Assembly (NCBI GenBank): GCA_019634595.1
Contig: JAHCBC010000004.1
Span: 1-64,000 of the forward strand
Origin: Akkermansiaceae bacterium
GTDB lineage: Bacteria > Verrucomicrobiota > Verrucomicrobiia > Verrucomicrobiales > Akkermansiaceae
Length of the DNA: 64,000 bases
Direction: 5' to 3'
Each line of letters begins with the position of its first letter. The stretch's first letter is position 1. Made by a program: the position numbers and the translations under genes. Positions 33,920 to 41,258 of the stretch are shown piece after piece. A model generated the notes under the pieces. The model ran no database searches. It saw nothing but the letters and a program-made list of their open reading frames with translations, and was not told the DNA's origin.

Positions 33920-34352
33920 CCTCCTCCACGCCACCGAAAGGTTCCTGCATGAGCAGATCCCGCTCACCCTTGCGATGGGTGTCCGGGTCGCGCGGTTCGA
34001 TGAAGACGGACTGGTGCTCACGGCACCGCTGGAGCCGAACCACAACCACCTGGGCACGGCCTTCGGCGGCAGTCTCAGCGCCATCGCCACGCTGGCGGGA
34101 TATGCGCTGCTGTGGCTGGAACTCGGCGACAGGGATTCCCATGTGGTCATCAAGGGCAGCTCGCTGAAATACCGCCATCCTGTCCGCGCCGGGATCCGCG
34201 CCGTCTGCCCGAGGATCGATCCGGAAACCCTGGCCGCCTTCCGCGGAAAGTTCGCCCGTACCGGGAAGGCAGGCATTTCCCTGCGGGTGTCCATCGTGGA
34301 GGATGGGGTGGAGTGCGTGGAGTTCGAGGGACTTTTCGTCGCCCTGCGTTGA
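33912..34352 (+). CDS. Thioesterase-like (hotdog fold, YiiD C-terminal type)
   Basis: A 146-residue hotdog-fold protein. Seen: PLEPNHNHLGTAFGGSLSAIATLAGYAL, the Asn-His-x-Gly-x-x-F-G-G helix motif of the YiiD_C thioesterase family, then VVIKGSSLKYRHPVRAGI for the following strand. Such proteins hydrolyse acyl-thioesters; the acyl chain is not known. The ATG at 33912 overlaps the end of rpiB by 8 bases, so the two are probably translated together. No functional link to pentose metabolism is obvious. Confidence 0.82.
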   Translation: MSDLLHATERFLHEQIPLTLAMGVRVARFDEDGLVLTAPLEPNHNHLGTAFGGSLSAIATLAGYALLWLELGDRDSHVVIKGSSLKYRHPVRAGIRAVCPRIDPETLAAFRGKFARTGKAGISLRVSIVEDGVECVEFEGLFVALR

Positions 34353-34406
34353 TCCGGCATCCGGCCCTTGATTCTTTCCCGGCGGCTCCCCATTTTTCCC
34401 GGCGTG

Positions 34407-35186
34407 ATGCGTTTCGCGGTTCTAGGGAGTGGCAGTGGCGGAAATGCGACGGTGGTCGAGGCGGGCGGACTGCGCCTGCTGGTGGATGCCGGCCTGAGTG
34501 CGAAGCAACTGGTCACCCGCATGCGTGCGGTGGGCATCGATCCCGCGCAGCTCGATGGCGTCATGCTCACCCACGAACACGGCGACCACGTGCGCGGCCT
34601 GAAGGTGTTGCTGAAACAGTTCAATCTCCCCGTCTTCACCACTCCGTCCACCGCCCGCGTGGTGAAGGAGCAGGGCATCGAGGGAGGGACATGGAAATAC
34701 TTCGAGGCTGGCCAGGCGTTCGAGCTGAAGGGGGTGGTGATCGACACCTTCGCCATCCAGCATGATGCGGTGGACCCCGTCGGTTTCGTATTCGGCCACG
34801 ATGCGAAGAGGCTGGGCCTTGTTTCGGACGCCGGGTTCGTCACCCGCAGCATGACGGAACGGTTGCGGAACCTGCATGCTCTGTTCGTGGAGGCGAACTA
34901 CGATGACGCCTTGCTGGAGGCCGATATGAAACGTCCGTGGGCCACCAAGCAGCGGATCAGCTCCCGCCACGGACATCTTTCCAACAAGCAGGTGGCGGAG
35001 CTGCTGGTGGAGATCGCCCACCCCCTGCTGTTGCGGATCGTACTGGGGCATTTGAGTTCGGACTGCAACAAGCCGGATGTGGCGATCCGTCATCTGCGTG
35101 CTTGTCTGGATGGACTCGGGCACACAACGATCGAGGTTCATTGTGCGGCTCAGGAGACGCCCTCGGATTGGTTTTTGCTCGGGTAA
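34407..35186 (+). CDS. MBL-fold metallo-hydrolase, WalJ/YycJ type
   Basis: Metallo-beta-lactamase-fold phosphodiesterase-like protein of 259 residues. Seen: VLGSGSGGNATVVEAGG at the start, LLVDAGLSAKQL, the metal site GVMLTHEHGDHVRGL (HxHxDH), IQHDAVDPVGF, GLVSDAGFVT and LFVEANYDDALLEAD, and HLSSDCNKPDVA near the end. All are typical of WalJ/YycJ-like proteins, thought to be 5' exonucleases coordinating repair or cell division. The ATG at 34407 opens the first strand. The TAA stop (35184-35186) is formed by the first bases of a palindromic repeat, so the repeat abuts the coding sequence exactly. Confidence 0.87.
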   Translation: MRFAVLGSGSGGNATVVEAGGLRLLVDAGLSAKQLVTRMRAVGIDPAQLDGVMLTHEHGDHVRGLKVLLKQFNLPVFTTPSTARVVKEQGIEGGTWKYFEAGQAFELKGVVIDTFAIQHDAVDPVGFVFGHDAKRLGLVSDAGFVTRSMTERLRNLHALFVEANYDDALLEADMKRPWATKQRISSRHGHLSNKQVAELLVEIAHPLLLRIVLGHLSSDCNKPDVAIRHLRACLDGLGHTTIEVHCAAQETPSDWFLLG

Positions 35187-35230
35187 GGAGGGTGGACATT
35201 GCGGCAAGCCGCTATGTCCACCCTCCTTAC
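35183..35230. repeat. Stop-anchored palindromic repeat, family A, copy 1
   Basis: Two 23-base arms (35183-35205 and 35208-35230) match with one mismatch around an AA spacer. The ends are GTAAGGAGGGTGGACAT and its complement. The TAA of the left GTAAG is the stop of the WalJ-type gene. Copies of the same family lie at 39339, 41089, 48109 and 60822. Confidence 0.85.
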
Positions 35231-35269
35231 TCCTTGCGATTCGTTGCTTGGCCCGCTACTCCTCGAAGG

Positions 35270-36040
35270 ATGCGCCCTCTTGGTATTCTCATCGTGGTTC
35301 TCGGGATCACCGGAGGGGCCTTTTACTGGACTACTCGGGCTGCGGAAAAAGCGGCTCCTTCTCCCCCTCCCCAGCCCGCGCCCGAAGTCGCGGAAGCTCC
35401 CAAGCAGCCTCCCTATACCGAAGGAACCGCCTCTCCGGATGGAATCGGGAAATTTTTCCACGGCCGGGAAATTTCCCAGGTCATGGGCCATCCGGGGATC
35501 GGCTGGCTGGAACGTGACGAGCGGGAGCAAGAGGAAGCGCCCACCCGTGCGATCAAGGCGCTCGACCTTCCGAAGGACGCCGTCATCGCGGACATCGGTG
35601 CGGGGTCCGGCTACTATGCGTTCCGCATTTCACCGCAGGTGCCGCAGGGAAAGGTCATCGCCGTGGACATCCAGCCGGAGATGCTGACTTTCCTGAAGGA
35701 CCGGGCGAAGCAGCTCTCCATCACCAACGTGGAGCCGCATCTCGGGGCGATCGATGACCTGAAGCTGCCGGATGCCTCGCTGGACGCGGCACTGCTGGTG
35801 GATGCCTACCACGAATTCTCCCACCCGGCGGAGATGCTGGCCTCCATCCACCGCGCGCTGAAACCCGGCGGCCGCGTGTTCCTGCTGGAGTTCCGGGCGG
35901 AGGATCCCCGAGTGCCGATCAAGCCGCTCCACAAGATGACGGAGGCACAGGCCCGGCTGGAATTTGAGACAGCGGGTTTCCGCTTCATCTCGAACCGCCG
36001 CCAACTCCCGTGGCAGCACTTCATCGTCTTTGAGAAGTGA
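35270..36040 (+). CDS. Membrane-anchored class I SAM-dependent methyltransferase
   Basis: A 256-residue protein with an N-terminal membrane helix (LGILIVVLGITGGAFYW), a Pro/Ala-rich linker and a methyltransferase fold. Seen: the SAM-binding motif VIADIGAGSGYYAFR, the acidic residue at the end of strand two (VIAVDIQPEM), DAALLVDAYHEFSHP (motif IV region) and LKPGGRVFLLEF. Related planctomycete and verrucomicrobial proteins carry the same anchor and an upstream IGKFFHGREISQVMGH segment. The methyl acceptor is unknown. The ATG at 35270 follows a family A repeat by 39 bases. Confidence 0.84.
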   Translation: MRPLGILIVVLGITGGAFYWTTRAAEKAAPSPPPQPAPEVAEAPKQPPYTEGTASPDGIGKFFHGREISQVMGHPGIGWLERDEREQEEAPTRAIKALDLPKDAVIADIGAGSGYYAFRISPQVPQGKVIAVDIQPEMLTFLKDRAKQLSITNVEPHLGAIDDLKLPDASLDAALLVDAYHEFSHPAEMLASIHRALKPGGRVFLLEFRAEDPRVPIKPLHKMTEAQARLEFETAGFRFISNRRQLPWQHFIVFEK

Positions 36041-36043
36041 CCT

Positions 36044-36781
36044 TCACTTGAACATCGGGAATCCCGCCGCTGGCCGGAGTTCGGTGGGCGGCTCGATGTT
36101 GAACGAACTGGACTTGCCGATCTGGTATGGACCGTAGGCAATGGGGATCACGGTCAGCAGCAGCACTTCGTCGTCGTCCTTCCGCGCCTTGTCCACATGG
36201 ACCACGGCGGCGCAGTTGGGGCTTTTGCTGACCTCCAGGATGTCTCCGGTTTTGAACTTCCCGGCCGCCGCTTCATCAACCGTCGGGAAGACATACTCTA
36301 TGACGACCGGATAGGGCGAATCCGCGGTGAACTCGTCCGGCTTGACGAGCGCCTGGGCGCGGATGACCACCCCCGGACTGAAGAAGTCATTCTCGGTGAG
36401 CGCCCGCACTTCATCGATCTGGTATCTGCCCTCGATGTAGGTGAGGAGCAGCGGTTTCTCGAAATTGGTGAGGTAGTTCCGCATCAGCAGGCCGTTCACC
36501 CTCGCCCGTTCTTCCGGGCTGCCGCCGAAGAACCTCTTGTACAGCTCCTGCGGTCCCCGCGCGGTTCCATTCGGAACATCCAGCACCACATAGCGTTTCA
36601 GCTCAGGCACACGCTTGAGCTTCCGGAGGATCTCGTAGTTCCGGGGAACCTCGGGATTCCGGAAGATGTAGAGGCACACGAACCAACTGACCAACGCGAA
36701 GCACAGCGCGAGCAGATTCGCCAGCAGCCACCAGAAATAGGCCGGCTTTGGCGGAGGCGGAGCTTTGATGGTCCGGGGCAC
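36044..36781 (-). CDS. Hypothetical membrane protein
   Basis: A 245-residue protein: Pro-rich start, one membrane helix (YFWWLLANLLALCFALVSWFVCLYIF, about 15-40) and a soluble outer part of about 200 residues, rich in beta segments (YVVLDVPNG, LLTYIEGRYQIDEVRAL, GVVIRAQALVKPDEF). I do not recognise a family. The stop codon is 3 bases from the methyltransferase stop (convergent), and the gene starts 14 bases downstream of the IscA-type gene's end, so those two may form an operon. Confidence 0.6.
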   Translation of the reverse strand: MPRTIKAPPPPKPAYFWWLLANLLALCFALVSWFVCLYIFRNPEVPRNYEILRKLKRVPELKRYVVLDVPNGTARGPQELYKRFFGGSPEERARVNGLLMRNYLTNFEKPLLLTYIEGRYQIDEVRALTENDFFSPGVVIRAQALVKPDEFTADSPYPVVIEYVFPTVDEAAAGKFKTGDILEVSKSPNCAAVVHVDKARKDDDEVLLLTVIPIAYGPYQIGKSSSFNIEPPTELRPAAGFPMFK

Positions 36782-36795
36782 GGGCGGGGAGGGCG

Positions 36796-37176
36796 TCAGT
36801 TGCTGCCACAGGCCTCGCCGTCCGGCACGGCATGGGCGCCCGGCGGCTCACTGGCGATCTCAAAGGAAGTTCCGCAGCCGCAGGAACGGGCAGCCTGGGG
36901 ATTGTTCACCTTGAAGCCCGCGTCGCTCAGGTCGTCGGAAAAGTCGATCTCACAGCCGTTCAGGCGTTCCACGCTGTCCGCGGCGACGATGACCCTCGCC
37001 GGACCGGACTCCACCACCAGGTCCCCTTCCTCCGGCATCCCCACGTTCATTTCATACTGCCAGCCCGCGCATCCCCCACGGCGCACGGCCAGCCTCAGTC
37101 CGGCTTCCGGCGAAGCCGCCTTGCGGGTGAGCAACGCCCCGAGTTCCGCCGCCGCTTTGTCAGTGAGAGTGATCAT
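36796..37176 (-). CDS. IscA/ErpA/HesB-type iron-sulfur cluster assembly protein
   Basis: A-type carrier of 126 residues that hands Fe-S clusters to target enzymes. Seen: MITLTDKAAAELGALL, LRLAVRRGGCAGWQYEM with the first conserved Cys, and NNPQAARSCGCGTSFEI with the C-terminal Cys-Gly-Cys pair. Three conserved cysteines are therefore in place. The ATG at 37176 opens the conserved start; upstream in-frame codons are not conserved. No isc or suf genes are nearby. The C-terminus is extended by about 20 residues past the CGC motif, which is unusual but mild. Confidence 0.9.
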   Translation of the reverse strand: MITLTDKAAAELGALLTRKAASPEAGLRLAVRRGGCAGWQYEMNVGMPEEGDLVVESGPARVIVAADSVERLNGCEIDFSDDLSDAGFKVNNPQAARSCGCGTSFEIASEPPGAHAVPDGEACGSN

Positions 37177-37386
37177 GGTCCGGCCCGAATCTGCCGTGGA
37201 ACCAGAGGATTGGAAATGAAAACGTGGGCCGCCGGATGAAAAATCCCTCGCAAATCCGCCGGAGGTCCGCTTTGATGTTTCCCTGTCACGGTGCCTGTGC
37301 GTCCGAGATTGCGTGAAATTATTCCTTGACGCTCCCCGATGCCACCTTTTCATTCCGCCCCGCAAGCGCGCATGCCGGGTTTGCCC

Positions 37387-37392
37387 TATAAT
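37387..37392 (+). promoter_or_regulatory. Candidate -10 element for rpoD
   Basis: A perfect TATAAT at 37387-37392 lies 45 bases upstream of the chosen ATG. No convincing -35 is seen at the usual distance. It supports the ATG at 37437 over one at 37395, which would begin within the promoter. Confidence 0.35.
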
Positions 37393-37436
37393 GGATGAGG
37401 TATATCCATTTTTCCAGACTCCCTGAGCTTTCCCAT

Positions 37437-39341
37437 ATGTCCAAACCAAAACCTTCTTCCAGCAAGCCGAGCGAAAAGCCAAAGCCGAAAGCAAAGGCAG
37501 CGCCGGCCGAGAAGACCAAGGTGAAAGCCGCCGCAGCACCTGCAAAGGCACAACCCGCCGCGAAAGCAGCCCCTGCCCCGGCGAAGAAGCCAGTCAAAGC
37601 CGCGCCGGCCGCTCCCGAACCGAAGGCATCCGCCAAGAAACCCGCGGCGGCCCCCGCCAAGGGAAAGAAGAAGGAAGAGGTCGTGGAAGCCGTCGAGCAG
37701 CCGAAGGTCGCCAAAAAGGACAACAAGCGCCGCATCGACACCCCTGAGATCCAGGAGAAGATCCGCGAACTCATCAAACTGGCCAAGGAGCAGGAATACC
37801 TGACCTACGACGACATCAACGAAGTCCTGCCGAACGACCTGGTCGATCCGGACGACGTCGAGGCGATCATGGACCGCCTGCGCAACATGGAGTTCGACAT
37901 CATCGACGCCTCCGAGGTTGACCGCTACAAGGACAAGAAGCGCGACGAGGGTGGTGACGACGAGGAAGACAGCAAGACCGACCAGAAGCTCGACATCCTG
38001 GACGACCCCGTCCGGATGTACCTGAAGCAGATGGGCCAGGTCCCCCTCCTCACCCGTGAGCAGGAGGTCGAGATTTCCAAGCGAATCGAGGATGCGGAGA
38101 TCGAGGTGGCCCGCCACCTGCACCTCTTCGGTTTCACCGCCGAGTCCTACCTGGAACTGGCCGACAAGCTCAACAAGGGGAAGGAGCGCTTCGACCGCGT
38201 GATCCTCGACAAGAAGATCGAGTCCCGGGAGCGCTACATGAAGGGCCTGCCGAAGCTGTGCGAACACCTGAAGCAGCTCCACCAGGAGAACGATGACATT
38301 TTCCGCCAGCTCTCCGTGAAGGCCCCCCGTGGCAAGAAGAAGCTGGAGGAGGACTTCGCAAAGAACCTCCAGACGCTCAACCGCCTCTACACCCGCTTCT
38401 ACTACAAGCAGAAGGTCGTCGAGGATTTCTGCGAGCAGGTGGACGACTACATGCAGAAGTTCTGGAAATACGGCCGCAAGCTGGCGACCGATCCGGAGGA
38501 CAAGGAATTCCAGACCAAGATGCGGGAGATCCAGCAACGCTCCTGGCACACCACCGAGTCCTTCGAAGCCGCGAACAAGCTCCTCAAGCATTGGCTCAAG
38601 GAAGCCCTCAAGGCGAAGACGGAGATGGTGGAGGCCAACCTGCGCCTCGTCATCTCCATCGCCAAGAAATACACCAACCGCGGCCTCTCCTTCCTCGACC
38701 TGATCCAGGAAGGCAACATGGGCCTGATGAAGGCGGTCGAAAAATTCGAATACCGCCGCGGCTACAAGTTCTCCACCTACGCCACGTGGTGGATCCGCCA
38801 GGCCATCACCCGCTCCATCGCGGACCAAGCCCGGACCATCCGGATCCCGGTCCACATGATCGAGACGATCAACAAGCTGATGCGCGTGCAGAAGCAGCTC
38901 GTCCAGGAGTATGGCCGCGAACCTTCCCCGGAGGAAATCGCCGAAGAAATCCACCTTCCCGTCGAGCGGGTCCGCGCCGTGCTCAAGATGGCGCAGCAGC
39001 CGATCTCGCTCCAAGCGCCCGTCGGTGACTCGGACGACACTTCCTTCGGTGACTTCATCGAGGACAAGGCCGCCGACAACCCGATGGAAGAAGCCGGTTT
39101 CTCGATGCTCAAGGACAAGATCAAGGACGTCCTTGACACCCTAACCGAGCGCGAGCGCGAAGTCCTCGAACAACGCTTCGGCCTCAAGGACGGCTACAGC
39201 CGCACGCTCGAGGAAGTCGGCCGCCAGTTCCAGGTGACCCGTGAACGGATCCGCCAGATCGAGGCGAAGGCCCTCCGGAAAATGCGCCACCCCACCCGGA
39301 TCCGCAAGCTGGAAGGCTTCATCGAGCTTCCCGGAGCCTGA
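37437..39341 (+). CDS. rpoD: Primary RNA polymerase sigma factor
   Basis: Housekeeping sigma-70, 634 residues. Residues about 1-90 are an unusual Lys/Pro/Ala-rich tail ([34 protein letters not shown]). Region 1.1 then follows ([22 protein letters not shown]), region 1.2 ([22 protein letters not shown]), a non-conserved region, region 2 ([42 protein letters not shown]), region 3 and region 4 ([35 protein letters not shown]). The 37437 ATG is preferred because a TATAAT lies at 37387. A hairpin of repeat family A follows the TGA at once. Confidence 0.95.
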   Translation: MSKPKPSSSKPSEKPKPKAKAAPAEKTKVKAAAAPAKAQPAAKAAPAPAKKPVKAAPAAPEPKASAKKPAAAPAKGKKKEEVVEAVEQPKVAKKDNKRRIDTPEIQEKIRELIKLAKEQEYLTYDDINEVLPNDLVDPDDVEAIMDRLRNMEFDIIDASEVDRYKDKKRDEGGDDEEDSKTDQKLDILDDPVRMYLKQMGQVPLLTREQEVEISKRIEDAEIEVARHLHLFGFTAESYLELADKLNKGKERFDRVILDKKIESRERYMKGLPKLCEHLKQLHQENDDIFRQLSVKAPRGKKKLEEDFAKNLQTLNRLYTRFYYKQKVVEDFCEQVDDYMQKFWKYGRKLATDPEDKEFQTKMREIQQRSWHTTESFEAANKLLKHWLKEALKAKTEMVEANLRLVISIAKKYTNRGLSFLDLIQEGNMGLMKAVEKFEYRRGYKFSTYATWWIRQAITRSIADQARTIRIPVHMIETINKLMRVQKQLVQEYGREPSPEEIAEEIHLPVERVRAVLKMAQQPISLQAPVGDSDDTSFGDFIEDKAADNPMEEAGFSMLKDKIKDVLDTLTEREREVLEQRFGLKDGYSRTLEEVGRQFQVTRERIRQIEAKALRKMRHPTRIRKLEGFIELPGA

Positions 39342-39344
39342 GGA

Positions 39345-39366
39345 GGAGGGACATCCGTGTCCCTCC
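39345..39366. repeat. Stop-anchored palindromic repeat, family A, degenerate copy
   Basis: GGAGGGACA-TCCG-TGTCCCTCC forms a perfect 9-bp hairpin 3 bases after the rpoD TGA. The run TGAGGAGGAGGGACA at the stop corresponds to TAAGGAGGAGGGACA in the copy at 60.9 kb, so the stop codon again occupies the repeat's end position. Confidence 0.6.
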
Positions 39367-39409
39367 CTGCCCCACCTCGTTGGGGTATGGGTCCCCGTCT
39401 TCTACCGTC

Positions 39410-40171
39410 ATGGAAATCCAGGAAGAGTTCACGAAGATCGAGTCCATCTTCGTCCGCCACCGCAACGCCTTGCTGGTGCGCGGGCAGTTCACGCCGATCT
39501 ATACGGACTACTACCTCCACCTCATGCAGCATGGCATCCGCCATGGCGAGGAGATCGACCAGATGCTCAAGGACGCGCTGGCGATCCTGACACTCCATCT
39601 CGTCGCACGGCCATGGGCGGAAACCATCGCCTGGACCGCGAACCTCCGCGCTCCGCGCATCAACCTGTTCGTCACCGGAGGCTCGGTCGCGGAAGCCATC
39701 ACCGGCCGCGTCTTCACGGAGGACGTGCGGGAGCCGGACCGGAACCTGTTCTATGCGCAGACCACCACCATCCAGGGAGCGGAACCCCGTGTCTCCACCA
39801 TGGAGGTGGAAGGGCGCGATCCCGTCGCCTGGCTTTCCCAATACTACGACCAGTCCGAACAACGCCCGGCCAGGGCCTTCCGGCTCGATGATGAGAACTT
39901 CGTCCTCATCGCCGCCCAGCCCGGCTGCGACCTGGAGTGGCTCGCCGGGCTGGATGAGGACGCCGTCGCCGTCATCGAACAGACGGAGGAACTGAACCCT
40001 CTGGAGAACCGCAGGTTCCGTTTCCACTGCGGCTGCACACTCGACAAGATCCTGCCGATCCTCGGGAGCTGGCGTGAACGTCCCGATGAACTGTTCGAGG
40101 GTTCCGATGAAATCACCCTCCAGTGTCCCCGCTGCGCGGCCAGATACGCCGTCACGCGGGACATGATCTGA
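39410..40171 (+). CDS. hslO: Hsp33-like redox chaperone (divergent)
   Basis: A 253-residue protein. Its C-terminal part carries the Hsp33 zinc module: FHCGCTLDKILPILGSW followed by ITLQCPRCAARYAVTRD, a Cys-x-Cys then Cys-x-x-Cys pattern. Known: Hsp33 is a holdase activated by oxidation and unfolding of this zinc site. The N-terminal substrate-binding part is recognisable but diverged (LAILTLHLVARPWAETIAWTANL, INLFVTGGSVAEAITGRVF, NLFYAQTTTIQGAEPRVSTM). It sits directly between rpoD and gpgS, which fits stress protection. Start at the ATG at 39410. Confidence 0.72.
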   Translation: MEIQEEFTKIESIFVRHRNALLVRGQFTPIYTDYYLHLMQHGIRHGEEIDQMLKDALAILTLHLVARPWAETIAWTANLRAPRINLFVTGGSVAEAITGRVFTEDVREPDRNLFYAQTTTIQGAEPRVSTMEVEGRDPVAWLSQYYDQSEQRPARAFRLDDENFVLIAAQPGCDLEWLAGLDEDAVAVIEQTEELNPLENRRFRFHCGCTLDKILPILGSWRERPDELFEGSDEITLQCPRCAARYAVTRDMI

Positions 40172-40174
40172 TCC

Positions 40175-41092
40175 ATGATGGAAAGGAATTTCCATCACTC
40201 CGCCTTCACGGATGTCGGCCGTCTCGCGGATCTGAAAACGGCGCCGATCAGCGTGTGCATCCCCACGCTGGATGAAGAGGCCACCATCGGCGGGATCGTT
40301 TCCACCATCCGCCGGGAACTGATGGAGGCGGTGCCACTGGTGGACGAGCTGCTGGTGATCGACTCCGGCTCGACCGACCGCACGCGGGAGATGGCCACCG
40401 ACGCAGGTGCAACCGTTCTTCCCTCCGCGGACATCGCCCCTGAACACGGGAGCCATCGCGGCAAGGGAGAGAATCTTTGGAAAGCGCTTCTCGCCGCAAA
40501 GGGGGAACTCATCTGCTATGTGGACGGGGACATCTCCAACTTCGGCACCCGCTTCGTCACCGGGCTGCTCGGCCCCCTGCTCACCGACCCGGAGATCCAC
40601 TATGTGAAGGCCCACTATGAGAGGCCCCTGGCCAACGGCGGAGATTTCCACCGGACCGGCGGAGGCCGGGTTTCCGAAATACTCGTCCGGCCGTTGCTGT
40701 CACTGTTCTACCCGGAGCTGACATCGATCTTCCAACCGCTGTCCGGCGAGTACGCGGCGCGGCGTCCGCTGCTGGAGGAACTCCCCTTCCCCACTGGCTA
40801 CGGGGTGGAGATCGCCCATCTCATCGATCTGTCCGGCATGGGAAAGATGGAAACGATCTCCCAGGTCGATCTCGACCAGCGCATCCACCGCAACCGCGGC
40901 GACGGGGAACTGGGCAGGATGTCCTTCTCCATTCTCCGGACCATCCTCCACCGGCTGGAGCGTGACGGAAAGCTCACCCTCCACCAGGCATTGGAAGAAC
41001 TCCACCGCTCGTGGACGCACGATTCCGGAGAAGCCGTCGGACTCGATACACGGATCGCGGAACCGGAACGGCCTCCGATCATTTCGCTGTAA
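40175..41092 (+). CDS. gpgS: Glucosyl-3-phosphoglycerate synthase (GT81-like)
   Basis: GT-A fold transferase of 305 residues that makes glucosyl-3-phosphoglycerate, the precursor of the osmolyte glucosylglycerate. Seen: ISVCIPTLDEEATIGGIVS (nucleotide-sugar strand), ELLVIDSGSTDRTREMA, KALLAAKGELICYVDGDISN (Asp-Gly-Asp, metal site), VKAHYERP, and TSIFQPLSGEYAARRPLLEE followed by FPTGYGVEIAHLID, all typical of GpgS. No gpgP phosphatase is adjacent. Its ATG is 3 bases after the Hsp33-like gene, so they are co-transcribed. The TAA stop (41090-41092) is the TAA of a family A repeat. Confidence 0.9.
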   Translation: MMERNFHHSAFTDVGRLADLKTAPISVCIPTLDEEATIGGIVSTIRRELMEAVPLVDELLVIDSGSTDRTREMATDAGATVLPSADIAPEHGSHRGKGENLWKALLAAKGELICYVDGDISNFGTRFVTGLLGPLLTDPEIHYVKAHYERPLANGGDFHRTGGGRVSEILVRPLLSLFYPELTSIFQPLSGEYAARRPLLEELPFPTGYGVEIAHLIDLSGMGKMETISQVDLDQRIHRNRGDGELGRMSFSILRTILHRLERDGKLTLHQALEELHRSWTHDSGEAVGLDTRIAEPERPPIISL

Positions 41093-41161
41093 GCAGGGAG
41101 GGAGGACAGGAATGGGAGCGCAGCGGACATAGCGGCTTGCCGCAATGTCTTCCCCCCTTAC
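41089..41161. repeat. Stop-anchored palindromic repeat, family A, copy 2
   Basis: The element starts GTAAGCAGGGAGGGAGGACA, whose TAA is the gpgS stop, and ends in CTTAC at 41157-41161. It shares GGGAGCGCAGCGGACAT with the copy at 60.8 kb and CATAGCGGC/GCCGCAATG arms with the copy at 35.2 kb. Its right flank (CGTTGCAACGGGAACCC, to 41180) is the complement of the flank GGTTCCCATTGCAACCGG at 48091. Confidence 0.78.
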
Positions 41162-41258
41162 TCCGTTGCAACGGGAACCCAAGGATGTATGACCCGCGGC
41201 GCATTCGCCTGAGACTTTAGCCTTCCTCCCCGGGCGAAGTCCGGCCATAACCCGGATC

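Noticed and set aside
37386..39014. Minus-strand open frame opposite rpoD
   Set aside because: Leu/Val/Asp-rich shadow of a Lys/Glu-rich gene; no start signal and no family.
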